This document shows, one piece after another, positions 8,997 through 16,349 of a stretch of 64,000 nt of DNA. The DNA comes from DRTC01 sp964521025 (GTDB lineage Bacteria > Cloacimonadota > Cloacimonadia > Cloacimonadales > TCS61). The translations under genes and the position numbers were made by a program. The notes beneath the pieces are model-generated. The model saw nothing but the letters and a program-made list of their open reading frames with translations, searched no databases and was not told the DNA's origin. Within the stretch, counting starts at the first letter, position 1. The number at the start of each line of letters is the position of its first letter. The DNA lies in NCBI GenBank assembly GCA_964521025.1, contig CAZFPK010000007.1:1-64000 (forward strand), in the 5' to 3' direction.

Positions 8997-10229
8997 TCAA
9001 GGCCATATTTTTTTCGTGTTTTTCGTGTGTTTTGCGGTTAATATTTCCCGGATTTCACAGTTGCACGAACCATCGGAAAGAAGTATTTCCAATAATTCAT
9101 TTTTTTCTAATTTATTTATCGAATTCAAAATTTTACTCCGCTGTCTCGCCAGACTGTAACCTCTTTTCATCGCTTCAAAAGGAGAAAGTTCTTTCAATTG
9201 TTTACTCAAGATCGCCAGCCTGCTTTTTGATCTATCAAGGTTCTGCCGGAGAAGGTGTTCCAGTTTCAGAGATGTTTCATCGAGTCTTTGCCGGAAATTC
9301 TGTAAGATGAATTTGGGATGATATTGACTTAATTTATTCTCAAGATCGAGAAGAAGCAGTTTGTTGGAATTTATATTTTGTAAGGAAGATTGTCTAATTC
9401 GATTGGAAAAATCCTTAATTTTATGCAGGAGTTCTATCCTGTCCGGAACTGCGAGTTCAGCAGCAGCAGATGGAGTCGGTGCACGCAGATCTGCTGCAAA
9501 ATCGGCGATCGTGAAATCGATTTCATGACCGACAGCGGAAATGAGCGGGATTTCGGAAGCAAATATGGTGCGTGCCAGCTGTTCATCATTAAAGCAGAAA
9601 AGGTCTTCCTGCGAACCTCCGCCGCGACCGATGATCAGAACATCGACATTTTTCTGCTCATTGAAAAATTCTATCCCATCGATAATTTCCGGTGCTGCTT
9701 TTTCTCCCTGTACAGTTGCCGGAAAAAGATAAATCTCACAGGGATATCTGCGGGAAATAACATTTTTGATATCCTGAAAAGCAGCCCCGGTTTCCGAAGT
9801 TACGACACCGACACTTTCCGGAAATTTGGGAATCGGTTTCTTATATTGCTCATCAAAAAGTCCTTCTTCCGAAAGTTTTTTCTTCAATTCTTCGAATTTG
9901 ATCTGCAATTCCCCGATCCCGGAGGGCAGCATTTTTGTAACATTCAATTGGTAATTTCCCGCGCGTTCAAAAACCGAGATCTTTCCCAAACAAATGACTT
10001 TATCTCCGATTTTTGGCTGGAACTGCAAACGAACATTGGAACTGCGAAAAAATACACATCGTAATGAACTTTTCTCATCCTTCAAAGTAAAATAAATATG
10101 ACCGGATGAGTGCCTGGTAAAATTAGCGATCTCTCCTTCCACATAAAGAGACGGAATATTCGTTTCAAGCACATTTTTCAGGTGCCGGTTCACTTCCGAA
10201 ACCGTAAAAATATTTTCTTTGTTTTTCAT
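8997..10229 (-). CDS. xseA: Exodeoxyribonuclease VII large subunit
   Basis: The catalytic large subunit of exonuclease VII, which degrades single-stranded DNA to acid-soluble oligonucleotides together with small XseB subunits. The N-terminal OB-fold (FTVSEVNRHLK..EGEIANFTRHSSGHIYFTLKD) and the catalytic core (VVTSETGAAFQDI, RGGGSQEDLFCFNDE, SAVGHEIDFTIADFAAD, RAPTPSAAAE) are intact, then come coiled-coil helices. The start at 10229 skips an upstream TTG that lies in a hairpin repeat. The last residues (TAKHTKNTKK) come from a dispersed repeat at the 3' end rather than from the family. xseB is not seen nearby. Confidence 0.92.
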   Translation of the reverse strand: MKNKENIFTVSEVNRHLKNVLETNIPSLYVEGEIANFTRHSSGHIYFTLKDEKSSLRCVFFRSSNVRLQFQPKIGDKVICLGKISVFERAGNYQLNVTKMLPSGIGELQIKFEELKKKLSEEGLFDEQYKKPIPKFPESVGVVTSETGAAFQDIKNVISRRYPCEIYLFPATVQGEKAAPEIIDGIEFFNEQKNVDVLIIGRGGGSQEDLFCFNDEQLARTIFASEIPLISAVGHEIDFTIADFAADLRAPTPSAAAELAVPDRIELLHKIKDFSNRIRQSSLQNINSNKLLLLDLENKLSQYHPKFILQNFRQRLDETSLKLEHLLRQNLDRSKSRLAILSKQLKELSPFEAMKRGYSLARQRSKILNSINKLEKNELLEILLSDGSCNCEIREILTAKHTKNTKKIWP

Positions 10230-10239
10230 AGAAATGTAA

Positions 10240-10259
10240 CTCAAAGCTCCTGCTTTGAG
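10240..10259. repeat. Small hairpin repeat, CTCAAAGC type
   Basis: CTCAAAGC (10240-10247), loop TCCT, GCTTTGAG (10252-10259). The same hairpin recurs at 14312-14331 and, with one arm changed, at 14393-14412. Confidence 0.75.
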
Positions 10260-10314
10260 ACCTTTTTATTTTTGATGGACGACAAGGTTACTTTCACAAA
10301 CAGGAATGTTTTTG

Positions 10315-10617
10315 TTACTCCTGCAATTCCAGTTCGATCCCTCCGAATAAACCGGCAGCCAGGTTATAAAGCAAACCAAGGATCAATCCACCGATAAATC
10401 CCAAAATCCCATACATGATGGGAAAGATAAAAATCCCGATAATACCGAAATTCATCACGGGAAAACTATCTTCCATTCCGGCAAAACCGGCTAAAGCGTT
10501 CATCCCGCTTATCATAAAACCAAAAAGCAAAGCAACGATTATTCCCATAAAAGCACCGATTATGCTTTGAATTACGGCGAGTGAAGTTACTCCTATTTTT
10601 CTTAATTTAACTGTCAT
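10315..10617 (-). CDS. Small integral membrane protein, DUF3566-like
   Basis: A 100-aa protein with two long hydrophobic segments (about residues 14-38 and 57-90) and a Gly-rich C-terminal helix ending GGIELELQE. This layout matches DUF3566-type transmembrane proteins of unknown function. The basic N terminus (MTVKLRKIG) suggests a cytoplasmic start. It lies upstream of xseA on the same strand with a 85-bp gap that contains a hairpin, so it may be transcribed separately. Confidence 0.6.
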   Translation of the reverse strand: MTVKLRKIGVTSLAVIQSIIGAFMGIIVALLFGFMISGMNALAGFAGMEDSFPVMNFGIIGIFIFPIMYGILGFIGGLILGLLYNLAAGLFGGIELELQE

Positions 10618-10672
10618 GATTTTTTTCCTTCGTTCATGATTCTAAAAAATTCTGTAACTTTCTATCTTAAAC

Positions 10673-10699
10673 CTTGTTAAGTCTTTTTGACTTACCAAG
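10673..10699 (-). terminator. Hairpin downstream of the nitroreductase gene
   Basis: CTTGTTAAGTC (10673-10683) and GACTTACCAAG (10689-10699) pair with one mismatch over 11 bp. On the minus strand this lies about 50 nt after the nitroreductase stop. The following T run is weak, so terminator function is probable but not certain. Confidence 0.45.
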
Positions 10700-10749
10700 T
10701 TTTTTCAGTGCATATTTTCATTTAAAACTTCACAAATCTTGGAGGTTTG

Positions 10750-11526
10750 TTAAGTTTTCGATAATTCAAAACCTCTTTTTTTTAATTGTTCGAGCAACTT
10801 TTCCGGAGATGGTTGCCACTGCCCGATTTTCCTGCTGATATGTTCTGTCCAACTATAGTCGTCGAAAGTAAAAGTTTCTTTTCTATCTCCGACCAGTTTG
10901 ACCATAAAATTCGCTCTTTTATAGTAATCCTGCGCCAGATATCCTTCATCCATTTCCTGCATCGCTTTATTGATTTGAGTTTCGCTCAGTTCAGGATATT
11001 CCTCTTCAAAAAAAGTAAAATCCATTGGATAACGAGGACGACAGGGCGGATCTTCTGCTGGAAATCCAACTGTTAATCCAACCAGCGGAAAGATCTTTTT
11101 AGGAAGTTTGAAATCTTCTGCAATTTTGTCCGCAAAATAAGGAACAGACCCAATATAACAAGTCCCAAGACCAAAACTTTCCGCAGCGATCACTATATTT
11201 TGAGCAAAGTAAGCCGCATCCTGGATTCCAAATATTAAGCAGGAAAGATCGTTCATCACGATTTTCCAATTTCTCTTTTCCATGATCTTTCCGATTTTAT
11301 GAAGATCGATACAAATGAAAAAATACAGTGGTGCTTTGAACGGATGTTTCATCCTTTCCCGAGAAAGAAGAACGCTGTATACCTGATAAGCAAAAGCTGC
11401 CTGTTGTCCTGCTCTGACAATCGTTTTGATCATCTCAGCAGGAATTTCTTTCTCAGAATATTTCCTGATAGATTTATGATTCAGTAAAGTTTTAATCACC
11501 TCATTATGATATTTCTTTTTAGACAT
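10750..11526 (-). CDS. Nitroreductase-family flavin oxidoreductase
   Basis: A 258-aa FMN-dependent NAD(P)H oxidoreductase of the NfsA/FRP type. Visible family features are the N-terminal phosphate-contact stretch HKSIRKYSEKEIP, the central Ala-rich FMN helix QDAAYFAQNIVIAAESFGLGTCYIG, and the LPKKIFPLVGLTVGFP strand. The C-terminal extension after about residue 180 is the usual NfsA-like excursion. Natural substrates cannot be inferred. GGGAGAAAAA directly precedes the ATG. It is probably monocistronic. Confidence 0.8.
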   Translation of the reverse strand: MSKKKYHNEVIKTLLNHKSIRKYSEKEIPAEMIKTIVRAGQQAAFAYQVYSVLLSRERMKHPFKAPLYFFICIDLHKIGKIMEKRNWKIVMNDLSCLIFGIQDAAYFAQNIVIAAESFGLGTCYIGSVPYFADKIAEDFKLPKKIFPLVGLTVGFPAEDPPCRPRYPMDFTFFEEEYPELSETQINKAMQEMDEGYLAQDYYKRANFMVKLVGDRKETFTFDDYSWTEHISRKIGQWQPSPEKLLEQLKKRGFELSKT

Positions 11527-11628
11527 TTTTTCTCCCGGACACTTTTTATTTTTGAAACATTTCCACTCTTATATTCTGTCAAGAAATCGTTCAAATTTCT
11601 GAAAAATTATGTTATTGGAAATTATTTC

Positions 11629-11634
11629 TTGACT
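11629..11634 (+). promoter_or_regulatory. -35-like TTGACT box
   Basis: TTGACT lies 64 nt upstream of the ATG at 11693 and in the same context as the other TTGAC boxes of the window. Confidence 0.3.
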
Positions 11635-11692
11635 TTTATTTGTCTAAAAACCTTTTTATTCACTAGTTAAAATTTTATGTTTGGAGGTTAAT

Positions 11693-13195
11693 ATGAAAAG
11701 GACATTTATTCTTCTTCTTGTGATTTTAATATCTGATCTCTTATTTTCGCAGGTAATTTCTTTATGGCAGAATAGCAGGAATAGTTCCTATACGGAAAAC
11801 GATCAAGTCTATATTCGTTGTGAAACAGCGGATCCGCAAATACTGAATACGGAGATCTATTATTCCAGCGGAACTGGTTGGAATTCAGGGAATATGGAAA
11901 ACCTGCAAGGAATGACTTATCAGGCAATTGTTCCCATTGATCCTGAAGAAACGCTTTATTGCCGTTACAAAACAGAAGCTGATACGATTGTGCTGATGAT
12001 GCCTGCTTTTATTCCGGATGATGATTTCCCGGCAGCAGTTTCCGAACTTGGTTTTGTCTCGGATGATGCTGTCGGAGACAACCTCGAAGGGGGAGAAAAT
12101 CTCGATCTGACAGAGCAGTACTTCGGTTATTCCGATTCGAGGTTTTATGTTTCTATGACCAATAACGGAGGAGGTTTTCCGACCGATAACGGTGGTTGGA
12201 TCCCGGATGAATTTTATTTCTATATTGGGGGGATTATTAATCCGGAAAATGTAATTCAAGACACAGTTCTGTATGGAATTGTCTATTGTAGTATTCCCTT
12301 TGTTATTGGTCCGGGGTTGTATAAAATCCATGGAGGTGAAATTGATCTGGAGACTATTGTGCCGATTGGTGAAATCGAAACCGAGATCGATGGAAACACC
12401 CTGGTCATGGCTTGTAATATCGATGATCTTGTAAATGATGAGGATTTTGGTGATTGGCCTAATTTCAGTAATTCTCTCGGCTATCAATGTATGACGAACC
12501 TGATAACTTTGCAGGGAGAAGTGGGATTGGCAGATGTTGAGCAAGCTTCGTTACAAAATATTGACCAATATGTTATCGAACCGTTCACCAATATTCTGCC
12601 CGAAATTTCTGATGCGAATTATCTGATTTTAGGTGGATCAACAACTGTAAATTGCACTTATTATGATCTGAATGCTCATTTCCCGATCATCGCAGAAGTG
12701 GAAACTTTTTCTGCAAACGGCAGCAGGGAAATTTACCAGATGATTCCGCTTTCCATCGATTATTCATCTCCGGTGAACTTCTTTGTGGAATTTCCGGAAA
12801 TTGACTGGAATAACCTTGTAATCCGGTTCAGTGATAACGGCTATGAATTCGTCGAAGAAACTTTGACTACTTCTGCAGATGAATTTGAAATTACTGCAAA
12901 TCAAGTTTACTTGAGTAATTTTCCCAATCCTTTCAGAACCTCGACTAATATTTCTTTCAATTTTACATCAGAATACGAAGAGGACGCAGAGATAGAGATT
13001 TACAACATTAAAGGTCAGAAAGTAAGAACTTTGGAGTGCTTCAATTCTTTTGAAGCACAAGCGACGGAGTCGCTTTCCCACATAGCTTGGAACGGTAAAG
13101 ATGAAGCAGGAAAACCTGTTTCAGCAGGGATTTATTTTTTAAAATTAAAAACCGACAAGAATTCGATCACCAGAAAAGCGATTTTAATAAGATGA
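11693..13195 (+). CDS. Secreted protein with T9SS type A sorting domain
   Basis: A 500-aa exported protein. It has a signal peptide (residues 1-20) and a long beta-rich middle with no domain I can name. It ends with a T9SS/FlgD-like sorting domain that begins SNFPNPFRTSTNISF near residue 405 and ends GIYFLKLKTDKNSITRKAILIR. The sorting domain should direct it through the outer membrane for surface attachment or release. ATG 11693 is chosen because GGAGG sits at 11683-11687; a TTG at 11681 overlaps that site. Residues about 447-462 are an insert encoded by two DNA hairpins, which the T9SS of 43526-45226 also carries. Confidence 0.8.
   Translation: MKRTFILLLVILISDLLFSQVISLWQNSRNSSYTENDQVYIRCETADPQILNTEIYYSSGTGWNSGNMENLQGMTYQAIVPIDPEETLYCRYKTEADTIVLMMPAFIPDDDFPAAVSELGFVSDDAVGDNLEGGENLDLTEQYFGYSDSRFYVSMTNNGGGFPTDNGGWIPDEFYFYIGGIINPENVIQDTVLYGIVYCSIPFVIGPGLYKIHGGEIDLETIVPIGEIETEIDGNTLVMACNIDDLVNDEDFGDWPNFSNSLGYQCMTNLITLQGEVGLADVEQASLQNIDQYVIEPFTNILPEISDANYLILGGSTTVNCTYYDLNAHFPIIAEVETFSANGSREIYQMIPLSIDYSSPVNFFVEFPEIDWNNLVIRFSDNGYEFVEETLTTSADEFEITANQVYLSNFPNPFRTSTNISFNFTSEYEEDAEIEIYNIKGQKVRTLECFNSFEAQATESLSHIAWNGKDEAGKPVSAGIYFLKLKTDKNSITRKAILIR
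13033..13077 (+). repeat. Hairpin pair inserted in a T9SS domain coding sequence
   Basis: GTGCTTCAA (13036-13044) pairs perfectly with TTGAAGCAC (13050-13058), then GCGAC (13061-13065) pairs with GTCGC (13069-13073). The insert stays in frame and encodes LEC...ATESLS. A related block lies at 45054-45106. Confidence 0.7.
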
Positions 13196-13298
13196 AATAT
13201 TGTTGAATTTTAGAAATTATTAATAGCTGGAAGAGAAGAAATAGTTTAACTAATGCTAATTTCTAACTGCTAATTGGCTAACCGCTAACATCTAAATA

Positions 13299-14303
13299 AT
13301 GTTCATAGACTTTGCCAGGATAAAAGTGCAAGCTGGAAATGGCGGAAACGGCTGCGTTAGTTTTCGCAGGGAAAAGCATATTCCCAAAGGCGGTCCCGAC
13401 GGCGGTGATGGAGGTAAAGGCGGAAATGTTATTGCGGTCGGAAATGAGAATGTCAACACTTTGATCGCTTACCGTTATGCAAAATTGTATAAAGCGGAAA
13501 AAGGCCGGAATGGAATGGGCAGCAATAAAACCGGAGCCAGCGGTAATGATGTTTTGCTGCAATTTCCTCTTGGAACCGAGATCTACGATATAACCGACGA
13601 GAAAAGAGAAAAGATCGCAGAATTAACAGACCATAATGAACAGGTCATAATTGCCGAAGGTGGTTTTGGCGGAAGAGGAAATACCCGCTTTAAAAGTGCG
13701 ACCAACAAAGCCCCGCGATTTGCCAAACCGGGCGGGAATGGAGAGTTTTTTGAACTGGAACTGGTTCTGAAATTAATGGCTGATGTGGGACTCGTTGGAT
13801 TTCCAAATGCGGGTAAATCTACTTTATTGAGTATTGTTTCCGATGCTCATCCCAAAATAGCAGATTATAAATTCACAACTCTCGAACCATCGTTGGGTGT
13901 CGTCAAAGTAAGCGATTATGAATCTTTCGTGATGGCTGATATTCCCGGTCTGATCGAAGGTGCTCATGAAGGAAAAGGTCTGGGAATCCGGTTTTTGCAG
14001 CATATCCAGAGAACAAAAGTTCTGCTTTTCCTGATCGATGTAAATTCCAACGATCCTTTCAATGATTATCAAATCTTGAAAAAAGAGCTTCATTTTTATG
14101 ATCCGTACCTGGATAAAAAACCACATTTTATCGTCTTATCAAAAATAGATTCGATCGAAGATAAAGATAAATTTGAGTTAATTTCATTATTGAAGAATGA
14201 ATTTGATAAAAAACTTCATGAACAGATTTTCCCTGTTTCTTCAATCTCAAGAGAAAATTTGTATGAATTGAAAAGAATTTTATTTAATATGATCGGCAAG
14301 TAG
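13299..14303 (+). CDS. obgE: Obg-family GTPase
   Basis: A 334-aa Obg GTPase, an essential late 50S assembly and stress factor. The Gly-rich Obg fold (residues 1-158, GGNGGNGCVSFRREK, GGPDGGDGGKGGNV) precedes the G domain with G1 GFPNAGKS, G2 region YKFTTLEPSLGVV, G3 DIPGLIEGAHEGKGLG, G4 LSKID and G5-like SS(I). It lacks the optional C-terminal OCT domain. No good Shine-Dalgarno is seen. The upstream 100 bp contains repeated GCTAA/CTAAC phrases. dprA follows after two hairpin repeats. Confidence 0.95.
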   Translation: MFIDFARIKVQAGNGGNGCVSFRREKHIPKGGPDGGDGGKGGNVIAVGNENVNTLIAYRYAKLYKAEKGRNGMGSNKTGASGNDVLLQFPLGTEIYDITDEKREKIAELTDHNEQVIIAEGGFGGRGNTRFKSATNKAPRFAKPGGNGEFFELELVLKLMADVGLVGFPNAGKSTLLSIVSDAHPKIADYKFTTLEPSLGVVKVSDYESFVMADIPGLIEGAHEGKGLGIRFLQHIQRTKVLLFLIDVNSNDPFNDYQILKKELHFYDPYLDKKPHFIVLSKIDSIEDKDKFELISLLKNEFDKKLHEQIFPVSSISRENLYELKRILFNMIGK

Positions 14304-14311
14304 TACTGTAA

Positions 14312-14437
14312 CTCAAAGCTCCTGCTTTGAGAATTTTCAAAAAAGAACTTACCCGGATAATGTCAGGCAACTGTCTGATCATGCTATTGTAACTCGAAGC
14401 TCCTGCTTTGAGAATCTTCTCAAACAAGAATGTTTGA
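14312..14437. repeat. Three small hairpin repeats before dprA
   Basis: CTCAAAGC/GCTTTGAG (14312-14331, loop TCCT), CTCGAAGC/GCTTTGAG (14393-14412, loop TCCT, one G-T pair) and TCAAACA/TGTTTGA (14420-14437, loop AGAA). The first two are copies of the hairpin at 10240-10259. They occupy almost all of the obgE-dprA gap. Confidence 0.7.
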
Positions 14438-14448
14438 TCACAAAAAAT

Positions 14449-15528
14449 ATGGATAAAATAAAAGCCTGGCTGCAACTGCTTTCCGCCCCGGAAATCGGTA
14501 ATGCCAAAGCCATAAAACTCGCTAAAACTCTGGGAGAACCGAAGGATTTCATCGGTTCCGAAAAACTGATCGATATTGAAACAATGACGGAAAATGCCAG
14601 AAACTTCCTTTCTGAAACTGAAGAACCCGAAGATTGGAATAAAATATCGGAATTGATAGAGGAATTCAGTATTAATTTCGTCTCGATCCTCGATGATAAT
14701 TATCCCTCGATCCTGAAAAATATTTTTGTTCCTCCTCCCTTTCTGTTTTATCGCGGAACTCTGAAAAAAGAAGATTTCCGCAGGAGTTTATCCATTGTTG
14801 GAACAAGAAAGCCGACCAATTACGGCATGTTGATGACCAAACGGATCGGAGAAAAACTCTCGAAAGCAGGATTTACGATCATCAGCGGATTGGCGTACGG
14901 GATCGATACTCTGGCTCATATTTCCGCATTGGAAAATAACGGGAGAACATTTGCCGTGATGGGAACGGGCTGTGATCAGATCTATCCGTCTCGAAACCAG
15001 GAAATCGCTGAAAAAATCATCCGGAACGGCGCATTGCTCTCGGAATATCTTCCGGGTCAGAAAGCAGAGAAGTGGAATTTCCCAACCAGGAACCGAATCA
15101 TCAGCGGATTAAGTTTGGGAAGTCTGATCATCGAAGGTTCAAAAAAAAGCGGCGCTCTTTTAACGGCAAAATTCGCTTTGGACCAGAATCGCGATGTGTT
15201 TGCTTTGCCGGGTGATATCAACAAGGAACAATCTGCCGGACCGAATTACCTGATAAAATTAGGTGCTAAAATCGTAACTTCCGCAAATGATATTTTAGAA
15301 GAGTATGATTTAGTTTTGGAACAGGAAGAAAAACCTCTGCCCAAACTTTCGGATAAAGAAGATAAAATCTACCAGGTATTAATACGGAATAAACCGGAAA
15401 TCCTGTTCGATACTTTGATCCTGAAATCCGGATTGTCTGTCGGAGAATTGTCAACGGTGCTGCTTTCTCTCGAATTGAAAAATATGGTGAGGAAAGTTGC
15501 CGGGAATAAGATCATGCCGTTGTATTGA
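14449..15528 (+). CDS. dprA: DNA-processing protein DprA
   Basis: A 359-aa DprA/Smf protein, which loads RecA on incoming single-stranded DNA during natural transformation. After an N-terminal helical (SAM-like) segment comes the Rossmann-like DprA core with SIVGTRKPTNYG, ISGLAYGIDTLAHISAL, GTGCDQIYPSRN and FPTRNRIISGLS. A C-terminal winged-helix domain (about 300-359, ILKSGLSVGELSTVLLSLELKNMV) follows. I start at ATG 14449 rather than TTG 14434, which falls in a hairpin repeat. Confidence 0.92.
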   Translation: MDKIKAWLQLLSAPEIGNAKAIKLAKTLGEPKDFIGSEKLIDIETMTENARNFLSETEEPEDWNKISELIEEFSINFVSILDDNYPSILKNIFVPPPFLFYRGTLKKEDFRRSLSIVGTRKPTNYGMLMTKRIGEKLSKAGFTIISGLAYGIDTLAHISALENNGRTFAVMGTGCDQIYPSRNQEIAEKIIRNGALLSEYLPGQKAEKWNFPTRNRIISGLSLGSLIIEGSKKSGALLTAKFALDQNRDVFALPGDINKEQSAGPNYLIKLGAKIVTSANDILEEYDLVLEQEEKPLPKLSDKEDKIYQVLIRNKPEILFDTLILKSGLSVGELSTVLLSLELKNMVRKVAGNKIMPLY

Positions 15529-15555
15529 GAAAAAACCACAAAATAATTTTTTGTG

Positions 15556-15652
15556 TTGACACAGAGGGGTTACTAAAAAATACTAACTTATGAGTGGGTA
15601 AATCCTGAAAAGTTGTGATGCCAAAGGTGTCATAAGCATATTGTAAATATGC
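15556..15652 (+). promoter_or_regulatory. TTGACA box and hairpin leader upstream of the DUF3800 gene
   Basis: TTGACA occurs at 15556-15561. Further down, GCATATT (15636-15642) and AATATGC (15646-15652) form a 7-bp hairpin. An outer imperfect inverted repeat joins GAGTGG near 15592 to CCACTC near 15665. This could be the leader or operator of the DUF3800/RM locus. Confidence 0.3.
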
Positions 15653-15690
15653 CAACTTCAGGGTCCACTCTCTTTTTTTATAGGTTACAA

Positions 15691-16338
15691 ATGAATGTTT
15701 ATTTTGACGAAAGTGGTGATCTTGGCTGGAAACTTGAAAAACCTTTCGGCAAAGGTGGATCAAGTAGATATTTAACAATTGCATTTTTGATAATTCCCGT
15801 AGAAAAAAAACATTTAACTAAAAGAATTGTAAAGAAAACTTACAAATTTGAAAAACGTAATCCTCGAATAGAGTTAAAAGGAAAAGATCTAACAAAAAAG
15901 GGAATTGCTTATTTTTCTAACAAAACAAAAATACTTTTACAAAATCATAAAGATATCAAAATCGTAACAATAACTGTAAAAAAGGAAAATGTTCTAAACC
16001 ATATAAGAGAAGATTCAAATAAACTATATAATTATATGATAAATCTTGCATTACTTGATTGGATCAAGGATTTACAGATTGTAACTTTGATACCTGATCC
16101 AAGATCAATAAGAGTAGAAAGCAAAAATAGTATGCTGGATTATCTTAAAATTAAACTTTGGTTCTAAAAGACATCGAGCATTGAAATAAAAGAAGTTTTT
16201 CAAGAATCTCATAAAAATCTAAATCTGCAATTTGTTGATTTCATTGCTTATATTTTGTGGTCAAGGTATGAATTAAATCGAACAAAAGGTTATGATATTT
16301 TGAAATCTTGCATTGAGAATAAGTTTCTCTTTTTTTAA
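15691..16338 (+). pseudogene. DUF3800 protein interrupted by an in-frame stop
   Basis: The first part (158 aa) opens with the DUF3800 signature MNVYFDESGDLGW, whose Asp/Glu residues belong to the presumed RNase H-like nuclease site. The sequence stays homologous-looking to DPRSIRVESKN, then meets TAA at 16165-16167. The same frame continues for 56 further codons (SSIEIKEVFQES...LQFVDFIAYILWSRYELN) to a second TAA at 16336. The continuation matches the usual DUF3800 C-terminal end, including the QFVDFIAY segment. A single nonsense change therefore explains the break, and readthrough is the alternative. It sits 11 nt before a type IIG restriction-modification gene, a common defence-island pairing. 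Confidence 0.8.
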
Positions 16339-16349
16339 ATATTTTAAAA

